Assembly (NCBI RefSeq): GCF_000758885.1
Contig: NZ_JRNB01000048.1
Span: 1 to 49,203, forward strand
DNA: 49,203 nucleotides
Reading direction: 5' to 3'
DNA from: Peptostreptococcus sp. MV1
GTDB taxonomy: Bacteria > Bacillota > Clostridia > Peptostreptococcales > Peptostreptococcaceae
Below the pieces are notes generated by a model. That model was not told the origin of the DNA and ran no database searches. It saw only the letters and a list, made by a program, of their open reading frames with translations. Shown here piece by piece: positions 1 to 8,907 of the stretch (position 1 is the first letter of the stretch; every line of letters starts with the position of its first letter). Made by a program: the position numbers and the translations under genes.

Positions 1-64
1 GTTGTAATCTCTATTTTTTATTTCAAAAACTCCATACTTATTTTACACTATCATGGACTTTTCT

Positions 65-895
65 TTAAATATATAGCTGAAAAATATTGTCTGCCCTTCT
101 TGTGAAGTTATTTCTAACCATGGCTACATGGGACAAGAAATCTTCATCATCAAAATACTTGGCCCCCTGAGGGCACTTCCTAATGCAGGCCTGACACTTG
201 ATACAAATACCTGGCACGTCAGAGTAATTTTCCCTGCTGATACTGTCCATTGGACAGACCCTGTAACATATGCCACACTGGTCACACTTGGACTCATCAG
301 TCTTTGGCTTGGCCTTTAAAAACTTGGCTGGAGTCATATCCTCTTTAAGAGGCTTGTAATAAGGCTCCGGCTCATAATCATCTGGCAGGGTAATCGGTTC
401 TAGGTCATCTTCTTTCAATTTTTCACCCAAGTCAGCTACAAAAGACCTATACTCCTCAAAGTCAGCGGTATCTGGCCTAGCCCTACCTATATCATCAGAA
501 AAGGCGTGCCTAGCTACTAGACATCCACCTGCCAAGACAGAAAAACCTGCCCCTTGACAGACTGACCTCAACTCATTAAGGGCATCTCCAGGACTCCTGT
601 TGCCATATACCACCAGGGGAACAGCATAGCTACCTTGTCCCTTGAGACAGACAGCTAGATCTCCAACAATCTTGTTGGGTATCCTACTGGCATAGACTGG
701 ACTGACCACAAATACTAGATCACCCTTAGAAAACTCGTGTAGGGACTTTCTAGATGCCAAATTAGTCAAGTCCATTTCTTCAAGGTCTAGTCCCATCATT
801 TCTGCAGCCGTAAATCCTATCTTTTGGGATATCTTCTTACATCCACCAGTAGGACTAAAGTACACTGCAAAAATTCTCTCGATTGGATTTTTCAA
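65..895 (-). CDS. EFR1-type flavodoxin/ferredoxin fusion protein
   Basis: The 276-residue protein has a flavodoxin-like N-terminal half, with a phosphate-binding loop reading FSPTGG near residue 14, joined to a bacterial-type 2x[4Fe-4S] ferredoxin. The two cluster motifs are C204-C207-C210-C214 and C231-C234-C237-C241. Such EFR1 family proteins are presumed soluble electron carriers or oxidoreductases in anaerobes; the physiological partner is not known. The start is a TTG placed 7 nt after GGAGGG, because no ATG fits that site. It is the last gene of a run beginning with prmA and lies 11 nt after hinT. The redox function follows from the domains; the connection to the upstream translation genes is only positional. 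Confidence 0.85.
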   Translation of the reverse strand: MKNPIERIFAVYFSPTGGCKKISQKIGFTAAEMMGLDLEEMDLTNLASRKSLHEFSKGDLVFVVSPVYASRIPNKIVGDLAVCLKGQGSYAVPLVVYGNRSPGDALNELRSVCQGAGFSVLAGGCLVARHAFSDDIGRARPDTADFEEYRSFVADLGEKLKEDDLEPITLPDDYEPEPYYKPLKEDMTPAKFLKAKPKTDESKCDQCGICYRVCPMDSISRENYSDVPGICIKCQACIRKCPQGAKYFDDEDFLSHVAMVRNNFTRRADNIFQLYI

Positions 896-906
896 TTTTA
901 TCCCTC

Positions 907-1251
907 CTAGTCAGTTACTAGTCTAGTAAGTGGCTTACCTGCTAGTAAATGATAGTGGATATGTGGAACTTCCTGACCACCATCCTTACCACAATTATTT
1001 ATAATCCTATATCCATTTTCAGCAAAACCTTCCTGCTTGGCTATCTTCCTAATAGCCCTGTGCATATCTGCAATTATATCCATTTCATCCATAGGTATAT
1101 CTTCTAGGCTAGCATAGTGCTTTTTTGGAACAACCAAAATATGCACTGGTGTAACTGGGTTCATGTCCTTAAATGCTGCCACCTTGTCATCTTCATAGAC
1201 CATATTAGTTGGTATTTCACCATTTGCTAACTTACAAAAAATGCAATCCAT
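907..1251 (-). CDS. hinT: HIT family nucleotide phosphoramidase (HinT-like)
   Basis: This is a 114-residue histidine-triad protein. It begins MDCIFCKLANGEIP, the usual Hint start, and carries the catalytic triad VPHIHYHLLAG near the C terminus. Family members hydrolyse purine nucleoside phosphoramidates and AMP-lysine type adducts in the cytoplasm. An upstream in-frame ATG at 1305 would add 18 residues unlike the family and would remove the GGAGG that sits 8 nt before the ATG at 1251, so the shorter start is preferred. It lies between ybjQ and efr1 on the same strand and is probably co-transcribed with them. Confidence 0.93.
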   Translation of the reverse strand: MDCIFCKLANGEIPTNMVYEDDKVAAFKDMNPVTPVHILVVPKKHYASLEDIPMDEMDIIADMHRAIRKIAKQEGFAENGYRIINNCGKDGGQEVPHIHYHLLAGKPLTRLVTD

Positions 1252-1271
1252 TTCCTTACCTCCACATCTTA

Positions 1272-1595
1272 CTAATAATTCAACCTTACTGCTGTTCCTG
1301 AGCAAGTCACCATCAGCATGCCATTATCAGCACCCAAAACCTCATAGTCCATCTTTACTCCTACTACTGCATCAGCCCCCATAGCCTGGGCCCTAGTTTC
1401 TAGTTCTCTCAGAGCATTTTCCCTAGCAGTCATCAACTCTTCTTCATAGCCCTGGCTTCTTCCACCAAAGATATTCCTTAGACCTGCACCAATATCCTTG
1501 AATATATTGATACCTGTGATTACCTCGCCGAAAACTATACCCAAGTATGCTTCAACATTTCTACCTTCTACACTTCCAGTCGTTGTAATTATCAT
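1272..1595 (-). CDS. ybjQ: YbjQ/UPF0145 family protein
   Basis: The 107-residue protein matches the YbjQ (DUF74) family over its whole length: an N-terminal [20 protein letters not shown] segment, a central [12 protein letters not shown], and a late [13 protein letters not shown]. Members form small symmetric oligomers of unknown function, and annotation as a heavy-metal binding domain is conventional rather than proven. A strong AAGGAGGG precedes the ATG. It lies 20 nt before hinT and 68 nt after mtaB, in the same operon. No cysteine cluster or signal peptide is present. Confidence 0.9.
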   Translation of the reverse strand: MIITTTGSVEGRNVEAYLGIVFGEVITGINIFKDIGAGLRNIFGGRSQGYEEELMTARENALRELETRAQAMGADAVVGVKMDYEVLGADNGMLMVTCSGTAVRLNY

Positions 1596-1663
1596 ACAAA
1601 CACCCTCCTTAAATTAATTATACTCAATTAAATATATTGTAATCCATTAAATATATTACTCTC

Positions 1664-2959
1664 CTAGGCCAAGACTCCTATACAATAGTCATCACATACT
1701 TCAACTATCCTTACTGGCAATATCTTTCCTCTTATATCCCTATCTGCCTTCACTTTTATCCTGATATAGTTGTCAGTCAGGCCTTCATAGTAGCCCTCCT
1801 TGTCAACTTCCTCAAAAAGTACCTTGAGGTCGACATCCTTGAACTGGTCAGCAAAGTATTTGAAATTCTTTGTCGATAGGGCAAGCAATGAATCACTCCT
1901 CATCTGCTTCATCTGAGGGTCAACCTGACCATCCATGCTGGCTGCAGGCGTTCCCTTCCTAGGCGAATACTTAAAAACGTGCATATGCATCAGTTTTAAG
2001 TCTTTTAGGTAGGCAAGAGTCTGAGAAAATTCCTCATTTGTCTCACCTGGGAAACCTACTATTACATCTGTCGTCAAGGATACTCCTGGTATTTTTGCCC
2101 TTAACTTGTCAACTGTATTCTTATATTCTCCTGTAGTATACCTCCTATTCATCCTCTTTAGGGTAGCATCACAGCCACTCTGAAGTGATAGATGGTAGTG
2201 GGGAACTAACTTGTCTATCTTGCTAATCTGGTCTATAAAGTCTTCTGTAAATAGGACTGGCTCAACTGAACTCAACCTGATCCTCTCTATTCCTTCTATA
2301 TCATTTACGTCTTTTATGATAGTCAATATGTCGATATCTTCAGTTAGGTCCCTACCATAAGAGGCTACATGTATACCGGTTAAAACTACCTCCTTGTAGC
2401 CATTGGCAGCCAGATTTTCTATTTCTTCTATGATGCCTTGCCTGTCCCTAGACCTGATCCTTCCCCTAGCATAGGGAATGATACAGTAGCTACAATACCT
2501 ATCACAGCCGTCCTGTATCTTTATAAAGGCCCTTGTCTTGCCATTTGTCTGGCTAATTTCTATCTCTTCAAATTTCCTGACCTTCATTATGTCGTCAACT
2601 GTGCTGACCTTGGAATTAGAATCTATCTTTTCAACCTTGTCTACAATAGTCCTCCTGTCATTGGTCCCCATTACCAGGTTGACATCGTCTATATCCAGAA
2701 TTTCTTCTGGTGAAACCTGTGAATAGCAACCTACAACAGCTATTATAGAGTCTGGATTTTTCTTTTTTACACGCCTAATATACTGTCTAGACTTCCTGTC
2801 AGACATATGGGTAACTGTACAGGTGTTGATTACATATACATCTGCAAAGTCCTCACTGCCTACATTTTCATAACCATTTTTCTCAAACATTTCAAGCATT
2901 GCTTCGGTCTCATACTGGTTGACCTTACAGCCTAATGTATAAAATGCCACTTTTTTCAA
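1664..2959 (-). CDS. mtaB: tRNA t6A37 methylthiotransferase MtaB
   Basis: The 431-residue radical SAM enzyme converts N6-threonylcarbamoyladenosine at tRNA position 37 to its 2-methylthio derivative. The N-terminal MTTase domain carries C11, C47 and C78 for the auxiliary [4Fe-4S] cluster. The radical SAM motif CDRYCSYC holds C152, C156 and C159, and a TRAM-like domain ends the protein. The opening YTLGCKVNQYET favours MtaB over MiaB or RimO. The start is TTG, 9 nt after GGAGG, and that ribosome binding site lies inside the last codons of rsmE, which suggests translational coupling. Confidence 0.94.
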   Translation of the reverse strand: MKKVAFYTLGCKVNQYETEAMLEMFEKNGYENVGSEDFADVYVINTCTVTHMSDRKSRQYIRRVKKKNPDSIIAVVGCYSQVSPEEILDIDDVNLVMGTNDRRTIVDKVEKIDSNSKVSTVDDIMKVRKFEEIEISQTNGKTRAFIKIQDGCDRYCSYCIIPYARGRIRSRDRQGIIEEIENLAANGYKEVVLTGIHVASYGRDLTEDIDILTIIKDVNDIEGIERIRLSSVEPVLFTEDFIDQISKIDKLVPHYHLSLQSGCDATLKRMNRRYTTGEYKNTVDKLRAKIPGVSLTTDVIVGFPGETNEEFSQTLAYLKDLKLMHMHVFKYSPRKGTPAASMDGQVDPQMKQMRSDSLLALSTKNFKYFADQFKDVDLKVLFEEVDKEGYYEGLTDNYIRIKVKADRDIRGKILPVRIVEVCDDYCIGVLA

Positions 2960-2960
2960 A

Positions 2961-3737
2961 TTATATTCCTCCTATATCGCCCAGCTCATACAAGGTAATT
3001 GCTGTGGCCACAATGGATGCTGTCTCCGTCCTAAATATCCTAGGTCCCATGGTTACAGAAGCTATGCCAGCCTCCTTTACCTCTGCGTTTTCTTCCTCAG
3101 AAAAACCACCTTCAGGCCCTATAAAAATACCTAGGTTGACCACATCCTTGTCCCTTACTATATTCTTTACCTGGTTATCCTGCAAGGCTTCCTTGATACC
3201 CAGGCTCTTCTCTGCCTCATAGGGACAGATATTTATATCATTTTTTGCCATATCCTCAAGTGCCTCCTTAAAGGACATTAGGCCTCTTAGCTTGGGTAGT
3301 ATCCCCCTCTTTGACTGTTTGGCAGCCTCATAAATTATCCTTTCCCAGCGGTCAAACTTCTTGTCAGCCTTAGCTTCCTTGATATTTACAACCGACCTCT
3401 TGGTATTTACTAGAATAATCTCGGCTACACCAGCCTCTGTCAGCTTTTGCAGTATTATCTCCATCTTGCTTGATTTTGGTAGGCCTTGGTAAAGCTTGAC
3501 CCTGACCTTGGATTCCCTGTTTACATCCACTTCCTCCAAGATAGATAGGTCAATCCTAACCTTGTCCATTGACTCAATCTGACATATATACTCCTTATTA
3601 TTGGAATCACATACCTCAATCTTGTCACCCTGGCCATACCTCAATACCTTGCTAATATGCTTGACATCATCGCCCCCTATATAGAGGCTCCTATTATTCA
3701 AGTCGATCTGACTTGGTTCAACAAAAAACCTATCCAT
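2961..3737 (-). CDS. rsmE: 16S rRNA (uracil-1498-N3)-methyltransferase RsmE
   Basis: The 258-residue protein has the RsmE layout. An N-terminal PUA-like RNA-binding part opens MDRFFVEPSQID, and a SPOUT methyltransferase domain carries the knot signature IGPEGGFSEEE followed by LGPRI-like MGPRIFRTETA. It methylates U1498 of 16S rRNA in the assembled small subunit using SAM. An AGGAG lies just before the ATG. It sits 8 nt after prmA, an arrangement common in Firmicutes (prmA-rsmE-mtaB). Length and motifs are normal. Confidence 0.95.
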   Translation of the reverse strand: MDRFFVEPSQIDLNNRSLYIGGDDVKHISKVLRYGQGDKIEVCDSNNKEYICQIESMDKVRIDLSILEEVDVNRESKVRVKLYQGLPKSSKMEIILQKLTEAGVAEIILVNTKRSVVNIKEAKADKKFDRWERIIYEAAKQSKRGILPKLRGLMSFKEALEDMAKNDINICPYEAEKSLGIKEALQDNQVKNIVRDKDVVNLGIFIGPEGGFSEEENAEVKEAGIASVTMGPRIFRTETASIVATAITLYELGDIGGI

Positions 3738-3745
3738 AGTTTCTC

Positions 3746-4696
3746 CTACTTAGCAACTACACAGGCCCATTCGCCCTTCTTCTCAACATTGACTATTTCA
3801 AATCCATTTTCTTCAAGACTGGCAACGACCTCGTCTACCTTGGCCAAGATGATACCAGATGATATAAAGATACCGTCCTCTTTTAAGAAATCTTTGACGT
3901 CCTTGGCTAGAATCATAATTATATCGGCTATAATATTAGCTACAACTATATCAGCCTTCCTGTCCTTGTCCATATCATCTGCAAGGTTACCTTCCATGGC
4001 TACCATGGCATGACCTAGCCCATTTTTTTCTATATTTTCCTTGGCTACCTTGACAGCCACAGCATCTATATCTATACCTACTACGTCCTTGGCACCCAGC
4101 TTGGCAGCAGTGATACCAAGTATACCACTACCACAGCCTATATCAAATACAGTAGAATCTTTTCCCACATACTTTTCTAGGTTGGCTATACACATACTTG
4201 TAGTCTCGTGACTGCCTGTACCAAAGGCCATACCTGGGTCCATCCTGATAACTATATCATGGCCAAGGGCTTCATAATCCTCCCATTCTGGCTTGATAAC
4301 TATATTCTTGCCTATCCTGCTAGGCTTGTAGTATTGCTTCCAATTGTTGGCCCAGTCCTCTTCCTTGACAGAGTCTGTATATACCTTGCCTTCACCTATA
4401 TCTATACCGTAGTCAGTTAATTTTTTTACTTCCTCACTAATTGTCTTGATAAAACCTTCTACATCCTTTTCTTCGGAAATATAAGTCTTGATTCTGACAG
4501 AGTCATCTCCATCAGCCCTCTGAAATAGTTCTTCCTCGGCATAGTCCCAGTCGTATTCATGGGCCTTTTGAAAGAAAAAGTCCTTTGGATCATCTATCAT
4601 GGCACCCTGGGCACCATGCTCGTATAATATATTTGTAATGGCCTCAACAGCCTCAGTTGTAGTCTTTACAGTTACTTCTATCCATGTATCACTCAT
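3746..4696 (-). CDS. prmA: ribosomal protein L11 methyltransferase PrmA
   Basis: The 316-residue SAM-dependent methyltransferase trimethylates ribosomal protein uL11. The N-terminal substrate-recognition domain is followed by MDPGMAFGTGSHETT (about residues 152-166) and the SAM motif DIGCGSG at 185-191. An ATG 15 nt upstream (4711) lies within the ribosome binding site itself (ATGAGGAGG), so the ATG at 4696, 7 nt after AGGAGG, is taken as the start. It is the first gene of the prmA-rsmE-mtaB-ybjQ-hinT-efr1 run and has its own promoter-like element at 4726-4734. Confidence 0.95.
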   Translation of the reverse strand: MSDTWIEVTVKTTTEAVEAITNILYEHGAQGAMIDDPKDFFFQKAHEYDWDYAEEELFQRADGDDSVRIKTYISEEKDVEGFIKTISEEVKKLTDYGIDIGEGKVYTDSVKEEDWANNWKQYYKPSRIGKNIVIKPEWEDYEALGHDIVIRMDPGMAFGTGSHETTSMCIANLEKYVGKDSTVFDIGCGSGILGITAAKLGAKDVVGIDIDAVAVKVAKENIEKNGLGHAMVAMEGNLADDMDKDRKADIVVANIIADIIMILAKDVKDFLKEDGIFISSGIILAKVDEVVASLEENGFEIVNVEKKGEWACVVAK

Positions 4697-4725
4697 CTTA
4701 AACCTCCTCATATCTTTACCTTTTT

Positions 4726-4734
4726 ATTATATCA
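4726..4734 (-). promoter_or_regulatory. extended -10 promoter candidate for prmA operon
   Basis: The minus strand reads TGATATAAT, a TGn-extended consensus -10, about 30 nt before the prmA ATG. A clear -35 is not seen at 17 bp, which is acceptable for extended -10 promoters. Confidence 0.55.
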
Positions 4735-4784
4735 TTTTTTTGTCTCAATTAAAAGGAAATCACCCTCTTCAAAATTTTTACAAT

Positions 4785-4838
4785 AAAAAAGGAAAGGTTC
4801 AACATTTGTTTGCCTAAGCTTAAAATGTTAACCTTTCC
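4785..4838 (-). terminator. intrinsic terminator after ridA
   Basis: On the minus strand a long stem (GGAAAGGTTAACATTT pairing with AAATGTTgAACCTTTCC, one bulged base) is followed directly by TTTTTT. It ends the ridA transcript and separates it from prmA. Confidence 0.88.
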
Positions 4839-4890
4839 TCTAGGGCCCCCAATTAAGTAACCCCTACTATTCAAATATTATTATGTCCAA

Positions 4891-5268
4891 TTATAGAACT
4901 ACTAATACTTCTACTTCTACTCTTGCTCCCTTTGGCAATTCAGCTACTGCTACGCAAGATCTAGCTGGCTTGTGGTCACCAAAGAAGTCTGCATATACTT
5001 CGTTTACTGGACCGAAATCAGCCATATCAACTATATATACTGTAGTCTTTACTACGTTTGTTACGTCAGCCCCTATTTCATCTAAAACAGCCTTTACGTT
5101 CTTTAGTGACTGAGCTGCCTGAGCCTTTATATCTCCTTCTACTAGTAGACCAGTCTCTGGCACTAGTGGCACCTGACCTGAGCAGTATACTACATTTCCT
5201 ACCTTTATAGCCTGTGAATATGGTCCAACTGCTGCTGGAGCCTTATCTGTGAATATCACTTCTCCCAT
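4891..5268 (-). CDS. ridA: RidA family enamine/imine deaminase
   Basis: The 125-residue YjgF/RidA protein begins MGEVIFTDKAPAAVGPYSQA and keeps the active-site arginine (about R103, PARSCVAVAELPKGA) and the late conserved Glu. RidA hydrolyses 2-aminoacrylate and 2-aminocrotonate released by PLP-dependent dehydratases, preventing damage to other PLP enzymes. The gene directly upstream is threonine dehydratase, a main source of that substrate, so the pairing makes functional sense. GGAGG lies 7 nt before the ATG. It has its own promoter (5341-5369) and terminator, so it can be expressed independently of ilvA. Confidence 0.94.
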   Translation of the reverse strand: MGEVIFTDKAPAAVGPYSQAIKVGNVVYCSGQVPLVPETGLLVEGDIKAQAAQSLKNVKAVLDEIGADVTNVVKTTVYIVDMADFGPVNEVYADFFGDHKPARSCVAVAELPKGARVEVEVLVVL

Positions 5269-5340
5269 TTCTTTACCTCCACTTTCTTTTTAGCTTAACT
5301 TTTTTCTTTTTACCTTATTTTTAAACTTAAACCGCCTATA

Positions 5341-5369
5341 ATTATACATTAATCATAGGTTTTTTTCAA
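5341..5369 (-). promoter_or_regulatory. sigma-A type promoter for ridA
   Basis: The minus strand reads TTGAAA, 17 bp, TATAAT. The predicted start near 5334 gives a leader of about 66 nt to the ridA ATG. Confidence 0.7.
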
Positions 5370-5466
5370 TATTTTTTATGCCTTGCTAGGATTATTAAAA
5401 ATATATATTATCAAACTTTGCATAAACTCAGTCTTTATATAAACTCAGCCTTTTACAAATCCATCC

Positions 5467-6684
5467 TTATATAAATTCTACCTTTATTCCATTTTCTACA
5501 AAGGCAGACTTCATTGAATTTATCTGATCAAAGTCAACTGTTTCTATAGTTACTTCTACTGTCTGCTTCTTTATATATCTACCTGTAGCTAGCTTGTCCT
5601 GGTTGATTGTAAGGACATTACCACCATTCTTTGCTATGATTGTAACTAGTGTAGATAGGGCACCTGGCACGTCTGGCAATTCAGCAACTATACTGATTCT
5701 TCTACCCTGTCTCTTAAGTGCAACTGACATTATCCTGTAAAGTGTATTGATGTCTACATTACCACCTGATACTACGCATACTACTCTTTCACCTGCTGCT
5801 GGCTTGTACTTTTCAGATAGAAGGGCTGCTGTAGAAACTGCACCTGCACCTTCACTTACTAGCTTCTGATTTTCCATCATAAATAGGATAGCTTCAGCTA
5901 TTTCTTCTTCTGTAACAGTGATTATATCATCTACATACTTAGATATTATATCGAATGTAAGGCTACCTGGAGTCTTAACTGCTATACCGTCAGCAATTGT
6001 GATGTCATTGAAGGCAGATGTTATCTTGCCATTTTCAAAAGACTTCTTCATTGAAGGTATATTACAAGTCTGCACACCTATTACCTTTATATTTGGATTT
6101 AATTCCTTTAGGGCAGTCGCTATACCAGCGATTATTCCACCACCACCGATTGGAACTAAAACTGTATCTACATTTCCATCTAACTGTTCAAATATTTCTA
6201 GACCTATTGTTCCCTGACCTGCTATTACATGCTTGTCATCAAAAGGATGTAGGAATGTTGCTCCAGTCTGAGCCTGTAATTCTACAGCTTTTGCATAGGC
6301 GTCATCATATACTGTTCCGTTTAAAACTACTTCCGCTCCGTAACTCTTAGTTGCAGCCACCTTTGATATTGGTGCATTGGCAGGCATGCATATAGTTGCC
6401 TTGATACCAGCATTTCTAGCACCTAGGGCTACACCCTGGGCATGGTTACCTGCACTTGATGCTATTACTCCACAAGCCTTTTCTTCATCAGTTAGGTGGG
6501 CTATCTTGTTGCAAGCACCCCTAATCTTGAATGATCCTGTCCTTTGTAAATTTTCACACTTATAGAAAACCTGTGCTCCTGTTTTTTCTGACAATCTTAC
6601 ATTTTCTAGTAGGTCAGTTCTCAAAACCACATCTTCAATTATACTTCTTGCTTCTTTTACATCTTCTAATGTTACTCTTTCCAT
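5467..6684 (-). CDS. ilvA: threonine ammonia-lyase with ACT domain
   Basis: The 405-residue fold-type II PLP enzyme deaminates threonine to 2-oxobutanoate via an aminocrotonate intermediate. The PLP lysine is K53 in RTGSFKIRGA. The substrate loop SSAGNHAQG and the phosphate-binding GGGG near residue 180 are present. A single C-terminal ACT domain (about 325-405) marks the short, one-ACT type also named TdcB in some genomes. Whether it serves isoleucine synthesis or anaerobic threonine fermentation cannot be decided here, since no other ilv or tdc gene is nearby. AAGGAG precedes the ATG; ridA follows after a 198-nt gap with its own promoter. Confidence 0.93.
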   Translation of the reverse strand: MERVTLEDVKEARSIIEDVVLRTDLLENVRLSEKTGAQVFYKCENLQRTGSFKIRGACNKIAHLTDEEKACGVIASSAGNHAQGVALGARNAGIKATICMPANAPISKVAATKSYGAEVVLNGTVYDDAYAKAVELQAQTGATFLHPFDDKHVIAGQGTIGLEIFEQLDGNVDTVLVPIGGGGIIAGIATALKELNPNIKVIGVQTCNIPSMKKSFENGKITSAFNDITIADGIAVKTPGSLTFDIISKYVDDIITVTEEEIAEAILFMMENQKLVSEGAGAVSTAALLSEKYKPAAGERVVCVVSGGNVDINTLYRIMSVALKRQGRRISIVAELPDVPGALSTLVTIIAKNGGNVLTINQDKLATGRYIKKQTVEVTIETVDFDQINSMKSAFVENGIKVEFI

Positions 6685-6743
6685 CTTAATACTCCTTTTA
6701 TTTTAGAGAGTTCTACAAACACCCTCCTTATTTTATAGTAACC

Positions 6744-6783
6744 AAAAAAAGTCCTACAGTTAGGATAATACTACTATAGGACT
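6744..6783 (-). terminator. intrinsic terminator of the rplU-yhbY operon
   Basis: The minus strand stem AGTCCTATAGT / ACTGTAGGACT is followed by a run of seven T. It lies about 60 nt after yhbY. Its upstream arm overlaps the predicted ilvA promoter. Confidence 0.85.
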
Positions 6784-6793
6784 AAAATTTCAA
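6765..6793 (-). promoter_or_regulatory. promoter candidate for ilvA inside the terminator
   Basis: The minus strand shows TTGAAA, 17 bp, TATTAT, with the -10 lying in the loop region of the yhbY terminator hairpin. The predicted start is near 6757. Confidence 0.5.
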
Positions 6794-6840
6794 CACTTAT
6801 TTTTAACTTTTTATATTTTTTTAACAAGCTTGCAAGTTAT

Positions 6841-7227
6841 TTATTTTTTCTTGCTTATTGACCTAATAGTTGCCTGCTTTTTAGTGATTCTCTTGCTACT
6901 AGGTTCTCTCTTATCCTTTGGCTTTGCCTGCTCATGGCCAGGAAAAACAATTTTTGGATTTTCGTTATTTTTCTTATAAATAGTAAATTTGCTACCTATG
7001 GCCTGGACAAATTCAGCCCTTATGTCAGCACATATTGCATTAGCCGCTTCCTTGGCATCTATACCAGCATTGTCTAGTATTGTCACCTTTACTAGCTCTC
7101 TAGCCCTTAGCTGGTCTTCTAGCTGGTCCAAAAATTCATGTGTGATGCCCTCCTTACCAATCTGGTTGGTAGGTTTTATAGTATTGGCCAATGCCCTTAG
7201 ATAGGCCCTCTTCTTGCCATTTAACAT
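6841..7227 (-). CDS. yhbY: YhbY family RNA-binding protein with basic tail
   Basis: The N-terminal ~95 residues form a CRM (CRS1-YhbY) domain, with LRALANTIKPTNQIGKEG as the GxxG-type RNA-binding signature. YhbY binds the pre-50S particle and helps large-subunit assembly. The 128-residue protein is longer than the usual ~97 because it carries a lysine-rich C-terminal tail (from about residue 100, ending SKKK). AGGAGG precedes the ATG. It is the last gene of rplU-prp-rpmA-obgE-yhbY, next to another assembly factor, ObgE. Confidence 0.92.
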   Translation of the reverse strand: MLNGKKRAYLRALANTIKPTNQIGKEGITHEFLDQLEDQLRARELVKVTILDNAGIDAKEAANAICADIRAEFVQAIGSKFTIYKKNNENPKIVFPGHEQAKPKDKREPSSKRITKKQATIRSISKKK

Positions 7228-7261
7228 TTAGCTTCCTCCTTTTTAATATTAAGTCTAAAAC

Positions 7262-8542
7262 CTAGTTATAGAATTCAAATTCTAATTCGTAAATCTTGAC
7301 AGTATCTCCGTCTTCTATTCCTGCTTCTCTTAGCATATCAAAGACACCCTTACTTTCCATCTGAGCCTGGAAGAATTGTAGTGATTCCATATCATCAAAG
7401 TTTACTGAGTACATAATCCTTCTCAATTCCTTACCAGTAACTACGTAGATACCTTCTTCATCCACTTCAATCTTCAAGCCTTCTTCATCATCTGTATCAA
7501 GCTCTGGCCTATACATCTCTTCCTGACTAACTAGCTCTACTTCCTCTACTTCATTTAGGAGCTGGCTGACCCTATCGATTACCTGGTCTACACCATCCCT
7601 AGTTGCCGCTGACATCTTGAATACTTCATAGCCCTTGTCTTCCATGGCCTTTTTGAAGTTTTCATATATAGACTCATCAAATAAAAGGTCTGACTTATTT
7701 GCAACCACTAGCTGTGGTCTTGTAGCCAACTTTTCATTGTAAAGCCTCAATTCTTCATTTATCTTTTCAAAGTCATCGATAGGGTCTCTGCCCTCGATAC
7801 CTGAAATATCTACAATATGAACTAAGACCTTAGTCCTCTCTACGTGCCTCAAGAAGTCATGACCAAGTCCAACTCCGTCTGCAGCGCCTTCAATGATACC
7901 TGGTATGTCTGCTATTACAAAGGACTCTCCATGACGTGTCTGTACTACACCTAGGTTTGGAGTAAGGGTCGTAAAGTGGTAGTTGGCTATCTTTGGCTTG
8001 GCTGATGTCACAACTGATAGGAAGGTAGACTTACCTACATTAGGGAAGCCCAACAATCCCACATCGGCTATCATCTTCAACTCTAGAGTAATCCATCTTT
8101 CCTGACCATCTGTACCCGATTTAGCGAAGGCTGGAGCCTGCCTTACCGCATTGGCAAAGTGCTGGTTACCCTTACCACCGTAGCCACCTCTAGCGACTAC
8201 GGCCTGGTCTCCTGCCTTTTTAAGGTCAGCTATAATCAAGCCTGTCTTTTCGTCCCTGATGATAGTTCCTTCTGGTACGCTCAAAATTAGGTCTTCACCA
8301 TTTTTTCCTGCTCGTCTCTTCTTGGATCCGTCTTCACCATGCTGGGCCGAATACTTCTTCTTATATTTAAAATCCATCAAGGTCCTTAGTCCAGTATCAG
8401 CTACCATGATAATGCTGGCACCTCTACCGCCATCACCACCATCTGGTCCACCAGCTGGTACGTATTTTTCCCTTCTAAAGGATACTGAACCGTTGCCGCC
8501 GTTACCTGCCTTGACAAATATTCTAGCCTTGTCTATAAACAT
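7262..8542 (-). CDS. obgE: GTPase ObgE/CgtA, 50S assembly factor
   Basis: The 426-residue protein has the glycine-rich Obg fold (1-158, with KAGNGGNGSVSFRREK), a central G domain with P-loop GFPNVGKST near residue 165, DIPGIIEGA switch II and NKSD, and a C-terminal OCT domain (about 345-426). It binds the large subunit and couples ribosome maturation to GTP and ppGpp. The OCT domain is characteristic of Gram-positive Obg. GGAGG lies 8 nt before the ATG. It follows rpmA after 61 nt. Confidence 0.97.
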   Translation of the reverse strand: MFIDKARIFVKAGNGGNGSVSFRREKYVPAGGPDGGDGGRGASIIMVADTGLRTLMDFKYKKKYSAQHGEDGSKKRRAGKNGEDLILSVPEGTIIRDEKTGLIIADLKKAGDQAVVARGGYGGKGNQHFANAVRQAPAFAKSGTDGQERWITLELKMIADVGLLGFPNVGKSTFLSVVTSAKPKIANYHFTTLTPNLGVVQTRHGESFVIADIPGIIEGAADGVGLGHDFLRHVERTKVLVHIVDISGIEGRDPIDDFEKINEELRLYNEKLATRPQLVVANKSDLLFDESIYENFKKAMEDKGYEVFKMSAATRDGVDQVIDRVSQLLNEVEEVELVSQEEMYRPELDTDDEEGLKIEVDEEGIYVVTGKELRRIMYSVNFDDMESLQFFQAQMESKGVFDMLREAGIEDGDTVKIYELEFEFYN

Positions 8543-8603
8543 TGTTACACCTCCTTCTTTTTCAAAAAATGGGCTATCGAAATTCGATAGCCCATCAACT
8601 GTA

Positions 8604-8894
8604 TTATTCAGCGATTTCTACTGGATATATACTTACTTTCTTTCTCTTCTTGTCTAATCTTTCGAACTTAACTTTTCCATCAACAAGTGCGAATAGAGTA
8701 TCATCTCCACCCTTTCCAACATTTGTTCCAGGATGAATCTTAGTTCCTCTCTGTCTAACTATGATAGAACCAGCAGTTACTGTCTGACCATCGAATCTCT
8801 TAACACCAAGTCTCTTAGAAATCGAATCTCTACCATTCTTAGAAGAACCAACTCCCTTCTTAGATGCAAGAAGCTGTAAATTCATTTTTAACAT
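8604..8894 (-). CDS. rpmA: 50S ribosomal protein bL27 with Prp-cleaved leader
   Basis: The 96-residue bL27 begins [18 protein letters not shown], with the N-terminal extension found in Firmicutes and related phyla. The protease Prp must remove it so that the mature N terminus can reach the peptidyl transferase centre. The usual P2-P1 residues are Phe-Phe; here they are Leu-Leu. The body is normal ([25 protein letters not shown]). The start at 8894 is supported by GGGGGTG; a second ATG at codon 4 would shorten the leader. The gene encoding Prp ends 13 nt upstream. Confidence 0.97.
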   Translation of the reverse strand: MLKMNLQLLASKKGVGSSKNGRDSISKRLGVKRFDGQTVTAGSIIVRQRGTKIHPGTNVGKGGDDTLFALVDGKVKFERLDKKRKKVSIYPVEIAE

Positions 8895-8907
8895 CTGGAG
8901 TCACCCC

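Noticed and set aside
3657-4013. 118-codon plus-strand ORF across rsmE and prmA
   Set aside because: It is antisense to two well-supported genes, with no ribosome binding site and no recognisable domain.
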